A DNA stretch of 64,000 bases from Enterobacterales bacterium (GCA_030949565.1 JAUZSK010000051.1:85012-149011); one strand, 5' to 3'. Counted from the first letter of the stretch, positions 31,144-41,680 are shown. The notes: generated by a model not told the origin, from the sequence alone. Translations and numbers: made by a program.

Positions 31144-32097
31144 ATGCTTCCCCTTATAAAAGTTATTGCTCATCAGAGCCCCCAAGTTCAAATTCAACAG
31201 CTAGTTGATGCGCTCTATCAATTTATGGAGCAATCATCAATCGCACAAAATAGGGCCCGATGTTATATTCAATGGATGCTTCAATTATCCAGATTTCATA
31301 ATTTTCAGCATCCTTCTGATCTCTGTCAATCCGATATAGAGACCTATTTATCCTCTCTAGCGATCGATGGCAGCTACTCCCCTCAAACTCAACAACAAGC
31401 CGTTAACGCCTTTTACTTTTTGTATGAACACTTTCTACAAATTCCACTGCCTAATCTCCGCTACTCACAAATCAAAAATCGTCGCAGTTTTAACGACCGA
31501 TTTGGCGCAGCAAATTGTCAAAAAATAGTAGCCCTTTTAAAGCCAACCAGCCGATTAATTGCTGAATTAGCACTTTTAGGTAAGCTTAAGTTACCGCAGG
31601 TTGTGAAATTAAGACTTGCTGATGTTGATATTAAAGCTAACCGCATTGCGGTACGTGACGCTCAAGGTAAAACAGCCTTTTGTTTAGCTATCCCACTCAA
31701 ATTAATATTGGATCTTCGAATCCAGTTAATGCGAGTAAAGCAATCAAGTAATGAATTCGCTGGTTTAAATAATTTATCCAATAGTAAAGCATTGCTATTC
31801 CCTTTAATGAATCAAGCAAATAATAGCCAATCATCACGATCCATGCTGTTACTATTGGTCAAAAACGATATTAAGATAGCGATCGCTAACTATGCTCAGC
31901 AGAACCAACAGAAAAATAGAAAGAAAGTGCCTCAAGTCCTATCACGGAGTTTATTAGGTGGGCTTTCAGCTTCGTCAAAGCTCTATCGTGCCTCTACGCG
32001 GTTAGAAAAGGAATCAATTAACAAGGACCGGCAAATAGCCTTTCAGTTGGATACAGTTTTTTCACAAGCTCAGCAGTACAAAAGAGGAGCAGCTTAA
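31144..32097 (+). CDS. Integron-integrase-like tyrosine recombinase lacking catalytic residues
   Basis: Residues 10-105 look like the N-terminal SAM-like DNA-binding domain of IntI/XerC recombinases (YIQWMLQLSRFHNFQHPSDL, then QQAVNAFYFLYEHFLQIPL). The next part follows the catalytic-domain fold, but where IntI has the first catalytic arginine (GxR) this protein has LALLGKLKL, and no HxLR, H/W or nucleophilic tyrosine motif is visible at the C-terminus. It is probably inactive as a recombinase, or a DNA-binding derivative. Start ATG at 31144 follows GAGGA. No attC array accompanies it. Confidence 0.65.
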   Translation: MLPLIKVIAHQSPQVQIQQLVDALYQFMEQSSIAQNRARCYIQWMLQLSRFHNFQHPSDLCQSDIETYLSSLAIDGSYSPQTQQQAVNAFYFLYEHFLQIPLPNLRYSQIKNRRSFNDRFGAANCQKIVALLKPTSRLIAELALLGKLKLPQVVKLRLADVDIKANRIAVRDAQGKTAFCLAIPLKLILDLRIQLMRVKQSSNEFAGLNNLSNSKALLFPLMNQANNSQSSRSMLLLLVKNDIKIAIANYAQQNQQKNRKKVPQVLSRSLLGGLSASSKLYRASTRLEKESINKDRQIAFQLDTVFSQAQQYKRGAA

Positions 32098-32723
32098 ACG
32101 ACGATACGGATCGCTAATAGCAATAAAAGGACACCCATCAGCCAATCAATATAGTAACCGTGCTGTTGGTACCAATTAAGTATTTTAGGACCCGAAAATG
32201 CCCAAGCGATCAGTGAAAACCAAGCAATCACATAGACGAAAATCCACAGTGCGTAAAGTAGCATCGAGGACATGGCTGTAGCCGGGTTAACAATGGTGGT
32301 AAAAATGGCTATGAAAAATAAAGTGGCTTTGGGATTAAGTACATTGACCAAAAAGCCTTGTTTTAAACCCAGAGCGATAGGTCCCTTTGAAACATGCGGC
32401 AAGGTATCAGTTTTGGTCAGATTGGTAGTATTTTTTATTTCTTTTTTAGCCGACTTAAAACTCATAAACGCAAGGTAAACTAGATAAGCAGCACCAGCCC
32501 ACTTAATAATGGCATAAATCAATGCAGATTTAGATAGAATAAAACCAATACCGAGCAGGGTATAGGTCAAGTGAACCAAGATCCCAAGTCCTATACCAAA
32601 AGCCGTTGCTATGCCATGCTTGCGCCCTGATTGCAGAGTATTTTTCAGTACCATCGCAAAATCAGGGCCGGGGCTAGCGACCGCTATCATGTTCACAGTC
32701 GCAAGAATAAGAAACTGCTCCAC
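32094..32723 (-). CDS. LysE/RhtB family amino-acid exporter
   Basis: Six-span inner-membrane exporter of the LysE superfamily. The family signature is at the N-terminus (ATVNMIAVASPGPDFAMV), followed by GRKHGIATAFGIGLGI and a C-terminal set of hydrophobic spans. The reading frame is open to 32756, but the family-typical start is GTG at 32723 (MEQFLILATVN), just 6 bases after the glnS stop, so it is probably co-transcribed with glnS. Substrate not predictable. Confidence 0.88.
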   Translation of the reverse strand: MEQFLILATVNMIAVASPGPDFAMVLKNTLQSGRKHGIATAFGIGLGILVHLTYTLLGIGFILSKSALIYAIIKWAGAAYLVYLAFMSFKSAKKEIKNTTNLTKTDTLPHVSKGPIALGLKQGFLVNVLNPKATLFFIAIFTTIVNPATAMSSMLLYALWIFVYVIAWFSLIAWAFSGPKILNWYQQHGYYIDWLMGVLLLLLAIRIVV

Positions 32724-32728
32724 CGAGG

Positions 32729-34429
32729 TTAGCCTTTCGCTTCGATTTTGACCCAACTATCGCGCAAAGTAACGGTTCGATTAAAAACTAAGTTAGCTTC
32801 ACTATGCACATAGCGGTCAGCACAAAAATAACCTTCTCGCTCAAATTGAAAAACCTCTTCTGGCTTTGCATCTTTTAATGATAATTCAACTCTCGCCTGC
32901 TCTATTGTCACCAAACAATCCGGGTTAAGCGCATCCAAAATATTAGTTTCGGCAGCCGGGTTAGAAACATTAAAGAGTCTGTCATAGAGCCGCACCTTAG
33001 CAACTGCAGAGTGCTGCTCGGAAACCCAATGAATGACACCTTTGGCTTTGTAATCTGCCGGATTTTTGCCTAGCGTATTTTCGTCATAGCGACAAAGCAG
33101 CTCACAAATTTCGCCCTGCTCATCTAACTTAATTTCATCGCAAGTAATCACATAGGCATTACGCAATCTGACCGCCTTACCTAGCACTAAACGTTTGTAT
33201 TTTTTATTAGCGCTTTCTCTAAAATCAGCTCGGTCGATATAGAGTGTTTTGCTAAAGGTAATTTTACGTTTCCCCATCGCTTCTTTTTGTGGGTGACGAG
33301 GCGCTAGCAACTCTTCGGTTTTATCTTCAGCATAGTTAGTGAGAGTTATTTTTAACGGATTAAGCACCGCCATTGCACGCGGTGCGTTTTCACCTAAGTC
33401 CTCACGCACCGAGTTTTCCAATAGGCTCATTTCAACGGTGTGAACTTTTTTAGTCACGCCGGTTCGGGCAATAAAATCTCTAATAGCCGTGGCGGAATAA
33501 CCTCTACGGCGCATCCCAGAAATGGTGGGCATTCTTGGGTCATCCCAGCCATCAACCACTTCTTCCGTCACCAGTTGATTTAACTTACGTTTGCTGGTGA
33601 TGGTATGTTCTAGATTTAGTCGCGAAAACTCGATTTGCTGTGGATGGCATTCGATACTAATGTTATCCAAAAACCAATCATAAAGTGGCCGGTGATCTTC
33701 AAACTCTAGCGTACACAGCGAGTGAGTGATCCCTTCAATGGCATCAGAAATACCATGAGTAAAATCATAAGTCGGATAAATACACCATTGATCACCTGTA
33801 CGAATATGATGCGCCTTTTTTATCCGATAAATGACGGGGTCACGCATATTAATATTGGGGGAGCTCATATCTATCTTAGCTCTCAACGCCAGACTACCGT
33901 CGTCAAATTTTCCTGCTTTCATTTTTCGCAAAAGTGCTAAATTCTCATCAACCGGTCGCTCACGGAAAGGGCTGTTTTTGCCTTTTTCCGTCAAGGTACC
34001 GCGATATTCACGCATTTGTTGCATGGAAAGCTCACAAACATAAGCTAAACCCTTTTCAATCAACTCTTCAGCATAGCCATAAAGACGATCAAAGTAGTCG
34101 GCGGAATGGCGTATTTCACCATCCCACTGAAAACCTAACCACTGAACATCCTTAGCAATCGCCTCAGCATAAGCTGATTCTTCTTTCGCTGGATTGGTGT
34201 CATCAAAACGTAAATTACAGCGACCTTGATAATCCTCTGCAATTCCAAAATTAAGGCAAATCGACTTAGCGTGGCCGATGTGTAGAAATCCGTTGGGCTC
34301 TGGCGGGAATCGAGTTATTATCGACTGGTGTTTGCCGCTAGAAATGTCATTATCAATCATTGTTCTAATGAAATTAGTGGGTTTATTCCCGATATTTTCT
34401 GACTCACTCATAGTTTTGCTAGTTTCCAA
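32729..34429 (-). CDS. glnS: Glutaminyl-tRNA synthetase
   Basis: Class I synthetase charging tRNA-Gln directly. [22 protein letters not shown] carries the HIGH motif; the KMSKS-equivalent appears as [12 protein letters not shown]-terminal beta-barrel anticodon-binding domains are complete (ending [10 protein letters not shown]). 566 residues. Confidence 0.97.
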   Translation of the reverse strand: METSKTMSESENIGNKPTNFIRTMIDNDISSGKHQSIITRFPPEPNGFLHIGHAKSICLNFGIAEDYQGRCNLRFDDTNPAKEESAYAEAIAKDVQWLGFQWDGEIRHSADYFDRLYGYAEELIEKGLAYVCELSMQQMREYRGTLTEKGKNSPFRERPVDENLALLRKMKAGKFDDGSLALRAKIDMSSPNINMRDPVIYRIKKAHHIRTGDQWCIYPTYDFTHGISDAIEGITHSLCTLEFEDHRPLYDWFLDNISIECHPQQIEFSRLNLEHTITSKRKLNQLVTEEVVDGWDDPRMPTISGMRRRGYSATAIRDFIARTGVTKKVHTVEMSLLENSVREDLGENAPRAMAVLNPLKITLTNYAEDKTEELLAPRHPQKEAMGKRKITFSKTLYIDRADFRESANKKYKRLVLGKAVRLRNAYVITCDEIKLDEQGEICELLCRYDENTLGKNPADYKAKGVIHWVSEQHSAVAKVRLYDRLFNVSNPAAETNILDALNPDCLVTIEQARVELSLKDAKPEEVFQFEREGYFCADRYVHSEANLVFNRTVTLRDSWVKIEAKG

Positions 34430-34799
34430 TTAAACTTAATATCTATATTCAATGGTAGAAAGGCTCATTCTTAATGCTCAATGAGGAGGATTTCTAATTA
34501 ATGATTACTAAAAGAGGCTATTTAGGCGAGTAAATGCCTACTTCTGCGCAGCTTCTTTCGGCCCGTTACTTTAATGGCGTGATTTTACCTTAGATTGAAT
34601 AAAGGGCGAAGAATTTATTACTCAATTTATCGATGAATTACACCGTAGATAACAATTAAATCCTATCTTTGCTATCAGTTAGTCTATCTTTGTCTAAAAT
34701 CTATGGGCATTGAACTCAGTATTCGCTAGCCTAAGTGGTGTTTATTGCTTAAAATGCCTAATTGTTCGTCTAATTTGACTTTGAGATAGTTGCCTTACT
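34430..34799. other. Divergent intergenic region between glnS and plsB
   Basis: AT-rich, holds the promoters of both genes. I see no repeat, RNA structure or confident consensus element. Confidence 0.4.
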
Positions 34800-37274
34800 A
34801 TGTTTTTAAGCCGTATATATCAAAAGCTCGTTGAAATACCGTTAAAATTGCTTGTTAGTAGCAAGCTTGTTCCGGAAGATCCTATCCAAGATCTGGCGAT
34901 TGACCCCAACTCGCCTATCTATTATATATTACAACGGCGCTCTACCAGCAGCTTTCTTATTTTAAAGGAAAAAGCCCAGCGACTAAATCTGCCCGCACCC
35001 AAATTAATTTCTGTAGATGATAGTAAGATTGAACAAGGCGCTGTTTTCTTTTTACAAAGCAAGACAATCCTTGGCTTAGGCGGTAAACCTGTCAAAAAAT
35101 ATCAAAAGCTATTTGCTAAACTGATAGACACACAGAAATCAGATCCTAAACGTAAGCATCAGCTCATTCCTCTTTCAATTTATTGGGGAAGAAACCCAGG
35201 TAAAGAAAATTCACTGTTAAAACTGCTCTTTACCGATACCGAAAGCGCCAACCCTATAAGAAAGTTCTTCCTATTTATTTTTCAAGGTCGTAATACGTTT
35301 GTTCGTATTGCTAAACCAGTGGATCTACAGAAAATGGTATTTTCCGATACCAGTGAAGAAATGCAAGTGACTAAATTAACCCGCACTCTACGGGTACACT
35401 TTCATCGTTTACGCCAAGTAGCGATGGGCCCCTTGATTACGAATCGCGGCCAAGTTGTCACCAATATTGTGGTCAGTGATAATGTTAAGGCTGCTATTAA
35501 AAAAGAAGCGAGCGCGAAAAAAATCAAACCCGCTAAAGCAAAAAAACTGGCCGAAAAATATGTTAAAGAAATAGCCTCTGCCTATAGTTACAAAGCCGTT
35601 CGTTTTATGGAATCAAGCCTAACCCATCTATGGAACCGAATTTACGATGGCGTTTTAGTTAACAATGCTGAAATGGTACGAGATATCGCCTCGACCCATG
35701 AAATTGTTTATGTACCCTGTCACAGAAGCCATATTGATTATCTATTACTGTCTTACACTCTTTATCACGAAGGCCTGGTACCGCCGCACATAGCCGCCGG
35801 AATTAATCTAAATTTCTGGCCAGCAGGTCCTCTTTTACGCCGCGGTGGTGCGTTTTTTCTTCGCCGTAGCTTTGGCGGTAACAAACTCTACACTTCGGTA
35901 TTTAATGAATATATATACCAGTTAATGGATCGCGGCATTCCATTAGAGTTTTTCCTTGAAGGTGGCAGGAGCCGAACCGGTCGACTACTACCACCGAAAA
36001 CAGGGTTGCTCGCCATGGTGGTGCAATCATTGTTACGAGGCACAAGAAAACCTGTTGCTATCATTCCGGTTTATATTGGTTATGAACGGATGTTTGAGGG
36101 TAAAAGTTATTTAAATGAATTACGCGGCGCAGATAAAAAGAAAGAATCTTTTGGCCAACTGTTAGGCATTAGAAAAACCCTCAAGCAAAATTTTGGTAAA
36201 GTACACCTTAACTTCGCTAAGCCTATATTTTTAAACCAATACTTAGATAAAGAGCAGGCAGACTGGCATGATTACAAGGGTCAGGTTGGTGCAAAGCCCT
36301 CTTGGCTTACACCACAGGTTTCAAGCTTATCTGAATTGATTATGCAACATATTAATTCTGCGGTTACTATCAATGCCATCAGCTTGGTTGCCCTAGTTTT
36401 GCTCTCGACCGAGCGTATGGCGATTGGTAAAAAAGAACTTGAAACACAGTTAAATTTACTCTTGGCTCTACTTAAATCAGCCCCCTACAGTGATAATACT
36501 CAAATACCCAATGAAAATGGTATGGATCTTATCAAACAGGCCGAAGCACTCGGTGTGATTTTCTGTGTAAAAAACCCTATGGGTGATATTGTCACAACCG
36601 ATGAACAAACAGCAATACTGTTAACCTATTATCGAAATAATATTCTCCATGTGTTTATCGGATATTCTTTAGTCGCAAGCTGTTTTTTAAATTGTAAAGG
36701 CGTCACCAAAAGCGCTTTAATTAAAAAATGTCAGGCAATTTTTCCGTTACTAAAACGAGAACTTTATATTCACTGGGACGACGCTGAATTAAAAATAAAC
36801 ATTCAACTAGCCATTGAGTTTTTCATTGATAAGGAGCTAGTCAGTGAAAAAGGCGATCAATTAATTCGTGCGGATGAAGCCACAGAAAAATTTGATCAAC
36901 TCATGTCAGTGGCCCAGTTTGTCCGTCCATCTTTACTTAGATATGGTATTTTGTTAACACTATTATCTAATCAAGCAGGGCAAGGTCGTTGTAGCCGCCG
37001 CGATCTCGAAAGACAAAGTCAGCAGGTTGCGCAGAGACTAGCAGCGCTATACAGCCTTAATGCTCCCGAGTCCTTTGATAAAAATCTTTTTAAAACTACC
37101 ATAAGTGTTTTGAAAGATGCCAACCTTATTCAAATCGCCAAGGATAACTCATTTGATATTGACCCAAAAGTCGCGCTACTCAATCAGCGATTATTGGAAA
37201 ATGTGAATCAAAGTTCAAAACACATTATGCAAAAAACTGCTAACTGGGCAAGGAAACATTGGGAACAAAATTAA
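34800..37274 (+). CDS. plsB: Glycerol-3-phosphate 1-O-acyltransferase PlsB
   Basis: Inner-membrane enzyme that starts phospholipid synthesis by acylating glycerol-3-phosphate. The acyltransferase blocks are present: VPCHRSHIDYLLLSY (HX4D), GGAFFLRRSFGGN, FLEGGRSRTGRLLPPKTG and VAIIPVYIGYER. 824 residues, matching the long proteobacterial form with its N-terminal extension. Intact. Confidence 0.97.
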   Translation: MFLSRIYQKLVEIPLKLLVSSKLVPEDPIQDLAIDPNSPIYYILQRRSTSSFLILKEKAQRLNLPAPKLISVDDSKIEQGAVFFLQSKTILGLGGKPVKKYQKLFAKLIDTQKSDPKRKHQLIPLSIYWGRNPGKENSLLKLLFTDTESANPIRKFFLFIFQGRNTFVRIAKPVDLQKMVFSDTSEEMQVTKLTRTLRVHFHRLRQVAMGPLITNRGQVVTNIVVSDNVKAAIKKEASAKKIKPAKAKKLAEKYVKEIASAYSYKAVRFMESSLTHLWNRIYDGVLVNNAEMVRDIASTHEIVYVPCHRSHIDYLLLSYTLYHEGLVPPHIAAGINLNFWPAGPLLRRGGAFFLRRSFGGNKLYTSVFNEYIYQLMDRGIPLEFFLEGGRSRTGRLLPPKTGLLAMVVQSLLRGTRKPVAIIPVYIGYERMFEGKSYLNELRGADKKKESFGQLLGIRKTLKQNFGKVHLNFAKPIFLNQYLDKEQADWHDYKGQVGAKPSWLTPQVSSLSELIMQHINSAVTINAISLVALVLLSTERMAIGKKELETQLNLLLALLKSAPYSDNTQIPNENGMDLIKQAEALGVIFCVKNPMGDIVTTDEQTAILLTYYRNNILHVFIGYSLVASCFLNCKGVTKSALIKKCQAIFPLLKRELYIHWDDAELKINIQLAIEFFIDKELVSEKGDQLIRADEATEKFDQLMSVAQFVRPSLLRYGILLTLLSNQAGQGRCSRRDLERQSQQVAQRLAALYSLNAPESFDKNLFKTTISVLKDANLIQIAKDNSFDIDPKVALLNQRLLENVNQSSKHIMQKTANWARKHWEQN

Positions 37275-37303
37275 AGGCCTCGTTTAATATAACAAGGCTT
37301 TTT
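37273..37303 (+). terminator. Terminator after plsB
   Basis: GCCT-C-GTT paired with AAC-A-AGGC around an AT loop, followed by a T-run. Imperfect but well placed directly after the plsB stop. Confidence 0.55.
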
Positions 37304-37337
37304 AAGCTATGACAGTTCATTTAGTACACTGTTATTT

Positions 37338-38276
37338 TTAGATATCACCTTCAATATTAAATTTTTTGACCTGTTTTTTACTCATACCTTTGACCATTGC
37401 TTGTATAAAAACCTTATATTTTATAGGTTTTGAGGGCGATAAGGAAAACTGTGCTGAGTCTATAGAGCCATCCTTCAAAAAACATATCATTCGATTAAAC
37501 ATTTCCCCAAAATTTCTATCTAAACAAGCAGCAAGGTAGTCAATTTCAGTTGGTACTATACTTTGATAAACCTTTTGATTGTACGAAGAATAGTGATAAT
37601 AATAGCCTCTATCCTCTATACCGAAATCAGCTTCAACAACCTTTATTTTCTGCATCTTGTTTTTTAAAGTATCCAGTAGAATAACTATCGGTGAAGCACT
37701 TCTGCTATAAGCATTATAGTTTCTAGATTGAGTGAGCAGTTCCAAATCTATATCCTGCAACTTATTCAACTCTCGCATGAATGAATTAATTCTTAAAATA
37801 CTAAAATTAGAAGAAAAATGCCATAATCTGTCAGCATCTAGTTCAAATGAAATATCTGCAGAATTATCTGATTTATCTCGGTCAATGTTTATAATCATCG
37901 TCGAGGAGAGAGTATCATCTTCAAGAAAGCGAAGATATTCATCGCTAAAAAACTGTGAGCCAAGTTTACCCTGTCCGATTTCAATACCTTCAAGTGCAAT
38001 ATATGTTGAGTTCCCATCCATGGAAAAATTAGTCACAAGGCTTTCAATAACGGGTATTTTATCTTCACTAAACAGCTGATTTAGTAATGGAATTTCAACC
38101 TCTTTTAGATCAAAATTTCCAGTAAATGGATTAAATGAGACCCTATCATATTCTAACCAATCAGGTGCGTTAGCCTGAAAACTTTTCTCCGCCGATGATT
38201 TGTAGTAGAAGAGTCCGCCTAGGATTACGGCTAGACTTGTGACAACGGCGATAATTATCTTTAAACGATTATCCAT
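37338..38276 (-). CDS. Membrane-anchored periplasmic protein, unknown
   Basis: 312 residues with an N-terminal membrane helix (IIIAVVTSLAVILGGLFYY) and a long periplasmic part. Phrases such as FNPFTGNFDLKEVEIPLL and FSMDGNSTYIALEGIEIG resemble the repeating beta-strand style of AsmA/DUF-type periplasmic proteins, but I cannot assign a family. Its start overlaps the end of the upstream 619-codon gene by 8 bases, so they form an operon. Confidence 0.7.
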   Translation of the reverse strand: MDNRLKIIIAVVTSLAVILGGLFYYKSSAEKSFQANAPDWLEYDRVSFNPFTGNFDLKEVEIPLLNQLFSEDKIPVIESLVTNFSMDGNSTYIALEGIEIGQGKLGSQFFSDEYLRFLEDDTLSSTMIINIDRDKSDNSADISFELDADRLWHFSSNFSILRINSFMRELNKLQDIDLELLTQSRNYNAYSRSASPIVILLDTLKNKMQKIKVVEADFGIEDRGYYYHYSSYNQKVYQSIVPTEIDYLAACLDRNFGEMFNRMICFLKDGSIDSAQFSLSPSKPIKYKVFIQAMVKGMSKKQVKKFNIEGDI

Positions 38277-40110
38277 TATTTGCCTCCTTTGATTTTCTCT
38301 TGAAAATATAATCGATTAAAAACCGATCGGACTCTAGCTCTTTGCACTGATCTTGTTTGCATTGATAGGTCTTAAAAACCTCGAGCTCCGGCATTAAACC
38401 ATCGTCCCCCTCAGATGCGTAGACAGCGGCATTGACAATAACCCAACCGTCTACAACATCCTCACCGGATTCATCTCGAAAATCTTGGATATAGCTATCG
38501 GGCCATTCAATCTTATGATCAGCAACCTTTAACATATAATAGCGACTGCTAACCGCCTTTTCAGAGGCTTCTTTACGGTAAAGAAAGCTATCCCATGCTG
38601 ACCTTAGAGAGACTTGGGATGGCTTTAGCTTATAAGAAGAAATTGAGTAGTAACCTTCCACATCATCCACCGTTGGTGGTGGTTTTATTTCAGCAAATAC
38701 ATAACCGCCTCGCTGTACAAAACCTATATTTTTTAACTCACTTTTAAACTCCGATCGGGCTTGAATTTTCGCGTTTTGATAATCCTTTAGTGCCGCATCA
38801 AGTTTTTTTTGTAGTCGTTTGAGTTTTGCTGCAGCAAGACGCTTTTCTTTTTTCTCCTGTTTAATTCGGTTTGATACATGGTTTATATATTTCAACTTGG
38901 TCCATTTTTTACGAGTTGATAAATATTCCATACCATCACTGATTAAATAAGCCGAATACTTTGGGTAGTCATAAATATCAGAAACGGCTAGGTAAGTTTT
39001 TTTGTAGCTGGTTGACCTCCATGATTTTTCAACCTTAGAATCATAATGTTCTTGAGAAAATTTATTAAGTTTTTTTCTAACGCTATTTATTTTTTTTCTA
39101 TTTGTTAAATCCAAAGGAGCAATATCAGTTAAGATTAGGTTATTATCCCACGACCAGGTTTTAAGGGTTATGCCTGAATGTTGGTAATTGGCTATACTAT
39201 GCACCGCGAGCGCGTAGGTTCCCTGACCATTATTTTTACCATCCCAGGTTATTAAATGGCGTTTACCATCGCTTTCAAATTGTTTTACTGCCACCGCAGC
39301 ACTGTTTGTAAAGCTATAATCGGCAAACAATATACCTCTTATCACTCGCGTGTTTATGCTTATCAGTTTGCTGCCATCTTCTTCAGTAATCCAAAAATCA
39401 CCTTTACCCGTTAAATATCCATCGCGACATTTAAAACCTTTACCAACTTTAAAGAATAGATCTTCAGCGTCAAATTGGGATGACTCCAAATCAAAAACTC
39501 TGATGCTACAATCCAAGCTTAATCCAGATATCATGATTTCTTCCTTTGCTTCTGGAAACAAGCCGACACGACTACCCGACCTAAGGAAAGAAGTTTTATG
39601 ACTAGTTCGTTTAGATTTTGATTCAGTTTTACGAGAGGCTAGATTGTTGCTCGAATAGCCTGTACTCAATTGGCTGGTATTAGAATTCACACTGGTGGCG
39701 TTCTTATTATTCGAACTTGTATTGTTAGCAACAATCGAGGAACTGTTACCAACCGATTGCTCTGCCTCTGTCAGAGCCCATAAAGCTGACTTTTCCGCCT
39801 CACCGGAATATAGTAGGTCGCCCGCCTTAGACACACCTTCAAGGGTTAAAGATGCCGCTTTTTTACACTCTCGCTTAAATAAAGCGCCAAGTTTTTTAAC
39901 CAGTTTGCCTACAGCTTTTCCCTGAAATACCTCATCATTATCTGCAACCATTCGTAGTTGCAATTGATCCTGACACCATTGACTAGTGTCCGACGTAACA
40001 TAAATGGTTACCCCGACCGATTTAGAATAGGCCAATTTTTTTTCAACAGCGCCAAGATTAGCGCAAAGCCCTCCTAAAAGGGCAAATATTAAGTAGTTTT
40101 TTAGTCTCAT
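38269..40110 (-). CDS. Large secreted protein, unknown
   Basis: About 613 residues from ATG at 40110 (MRLKNYLIFALLGGLCA; preceded by AGGGAG), with a signal peptide ending near ANLGA. The protein has a low-complexity Ser/Asn linker (residues about 135-180) and a charged coiled-coil-like stretch (KRLQKKLDAALKDYQNA). Two cysteine-containing segments (WCQDQLQLRM, YQCKQDQCKELES) suggest disulfides. No known domain recognised. Middle gene of a three-gene exported-protein cluster. Confidence 0.7.
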   Translation of the reverse strand: MRLKNYLIFALLGGLCANLGAVEKKLAYSKSVGVTIYVTSDTSQWCQDQLQLRMVADNDEVFQGKAVGKLVKKLGALFKRECKKAASLTLEGVSKAGDLLYSGEAEKSALWALTEAEQSVGNSSSIVANNTSSNNKNATSVNSNTSQLSTGYSSNNLASRKTESKSKRTSHKTSFLRSGSRVGLFPEAKEEIMISGLSLDCSIRVFDLESSQFDAEDLFFKVGKGFKCRDGYLTGKGDFWITEEDGSKLISINTRVIRGILFADYSFTNSAAVAVKQFESDGKRHLITWDGKNNGQGTYALAVHSIANYQHSGITLKTWSWDNNLILTDIAPLDLTNRKKINSVRKKLNKFSQEHYDSKVEKSWRSTSYKKTYLAVSDIYDYPKYSAYLISDGMEYLSTRKKWTKLKYINHVSNRIKQEKKEKRLAAAKLKRLQKKLDAALKDYQNAKIQARSEFKSELKNIGFVQRGGYVFAEIKPPPTVDDVEGYYSISSYKLKPSQVSLRSAWDSFLYRKEASEKAVSSRYYMLKVADHKIEWPDSYIQDFRDESGEDVVDGWVIVNAAVYASEGDDGLMPELEVFKTYQCKQDQCKELESDRFLIDYIFKRKSKEANNG

Positions 40111-40128
40111 GGCAAAACTCCCTATCAA

Positions 40129-40998
40129 TTAAGATAATTCCCAAGAACCATCGGCCGCTTTACACGCACTAAAATTCTCTTTCTTCTGCTTATTTTTATT
40201 TTCGATGTTGATTTCAAGGTCTCGACATTCAGTTTCTGCAACGATTGTTTCATCGACTAAATCCATTGAATCTAGATCAAACCCATCAAGATCGATACCT
40301 TCTATGGAGGACTCAACATCAGCCATGCTATCCAAATCAAATGCTTTCTGCCTTAGGCCTGGTGATGTTTGAGTATTGCGCTGTTGAGACTCTATGGCTA
40401 GAGGAGCGTACACATAACCTAAGGTAATATTATTTTGTGAGACCAACAACCAATTATTTGGCGTTATACCAACAGCTTTAAATGACGAGCCTTTAGCCAT
40501 ACCACCCACAACAGCTGTTTGGGTTGATGTACCAGCACGCACATTAGTGCTAACCAATGTCTCGTAATCTTTACCGATTAGTTTAACGAAAGGGACTGTT
40601 TGAACCTGCTTTAGTTTAACAATTCCGATATTGGCATTTTTTTTGCTGACCGCAGAGGCATGGATACTTGCACTCGCCTGACTATGGTCACTTTTCCAGT
40701 TTTCAGATAATTCTTGCCCCTTAGACGAATTGAGCATGGCTAAAGATTTTTTATGCAAAGCTGCTTGATCCTTTTTATCCAACGATGCCCCTATTTTACC
40801 ACCAATGTAAGAGCCTAGCGTTGCGCCAAGTACCGTAGCTATAATCTTTCCGTTGCCCTTACCAATTTTCGAACCCAGCACAGCGCCACCAACAGCACCG
40901 ATAAATTGACCAAATTCCTCTTTGGTAACACCCATTGATTTACATCCAGACAGCGTAAAAATCGTCAATAAGACAATTATTGTTATTCTTTTATTCAT
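40129..40998 (-). CDS. Lipoprotein with glycine-zipper and SH3-like domains
   Basis: Starts best at MNKR (40998); the leader ends in the lipobox LSGC. A glycine-zipper region follows (FIGAVGGAVLGSKIGKG, then LGATLGSYIGGKIGASL) as in outer-membrane Rick_17kDa-type lipoproteins. A bacterial SH3-like domain appears later (VSTNVRAGTSTQTAVVGG with WLLVSQ). The acidic C-terminal region repeats a short IDLDGFDLDSMDL-like pattern. First gene of the cluster 37.3-41.0 kb; roles in envelope structure are possible but unproven. Confidence 0.75.
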   Translation of the reverse strand: MNKRITIIVLLTIFTLSGCKSMGVTKEEFGQFIGAVGGAVLGSKIGKGNGKIIATVLGATLGSYIGGKIGASLDKKDQAALHKKSLAMLNSSKGQELSENWKSDHSQASASIHASAVSKKNANIGIVKLKQVQTVPFVKLIGKDYETLVSTNVRAGTSTQTAVVGGMAKGSSFKAVGITPNNWLLVSQNNITLGYVYAPLAIESQQRNTQTSPGLRQKAFDLDSMADVESSIEGIDLDGFDLDSMDLVDETIVAETECRDLEINIENKNKQKKENFSACKAADGSWELS

Positions 40999-41332
40999 TT
41001 TAAACTCCATTAATCCTGTTAAACTCTCGTTAAATAGATACCCTACCCCATAGATGACCCAGTTATATAACCAACTATATTGAGATAGTTATTACAATAA
41101 TACGGATATCTCAAATTAGAAATCAACTATTTTTTTGCTTTTTATGCAAATTAAACATGATATCGATGATTTAATAGATATATCACGTTATAGATTGTTG
41201 ATCTTTTAAGCTGAATCAAAGCTGAATAGCTTTAGATGGTTCGAGGTTATGTCCATGGATGGACGGTATTTAGCAAGGAGGCAGGAAGCCGGTGCTATCG
41301 AGTTACAAAGTTAAAAGATCCCTTCTCCCTCT

Positions 41333-41393
41333 GGGATCCCTAAATGGACTTAGGTTACTAGGGTAATGCAGGAGCAATTACCCAGAAGGTTAG
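41333..41393. repeat. Dispersed 61-base REP-like repeat, copy 1
   Basis: Identical in inverted orientation to 51666-51726, ten kilobases away. It contains the hairpin GGGTAAT-GCAGGAGCA-ATTACCC. The weaker similarity continues about 20 bases beyond the GGGATCCC end. The loop carries GCAGGAGC, the complement of the core in the nearby tandem arrays. Confidence 0.9.
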
Positions 41394-41423
41394 AATTATA
41401 TCCATGGATGGAAGGGAACCAGG

Positions 41424-41655
41424 CTGCTCCTGCGTTTTCTGCACTTCCCACGTCCTGTGGTCGACTCCAAACTGCTCCTGCGTTTTCTGCACTTCCCACG
41501 TCCTGTGGTCGACTCCAAACTGCTCCTGCGTTTTCTGCACTTCCCACGTCCTGTGGTCGACTCCAAACTGCTCCTGCGTTTTCTGCACTTCCCACGTCCT
41601 GTGGTCGACTCCAAACTGCTCCTGCGTTTTCTGCACTTCCCACGTCCTGTGGTCG
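41424..41655. repeat. Tandem array of a 48-base unit (4.8 copies)
   Basis: Units begin at 41424, 41472, 41520, 41568 and 41616 and are identical over most of their length. Each carries TGCTCCTGCG, TCTGCACTTCC and GTCGAC. Because 48 is a multiple of three, every frame stays open across it, giving several overlapping spurious reading frames. No promoter or domain supports translation. The array sits between the lipoprotein gene and pitA in a 670-base gap that otherwise holds the 61-base repeat and a CCATGGATGG motif occurring twice. Confidence 0.93.
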
Positions 41656-41680
41656 TATTAGTTAATATATTACAAATCGA

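Noticed and set aside
41424..41655. CRISPR array
   Set aside because: Units follow each other directly with no unique spacers, and no cas genes are near. It is a minisatellite-type tandem repeat.
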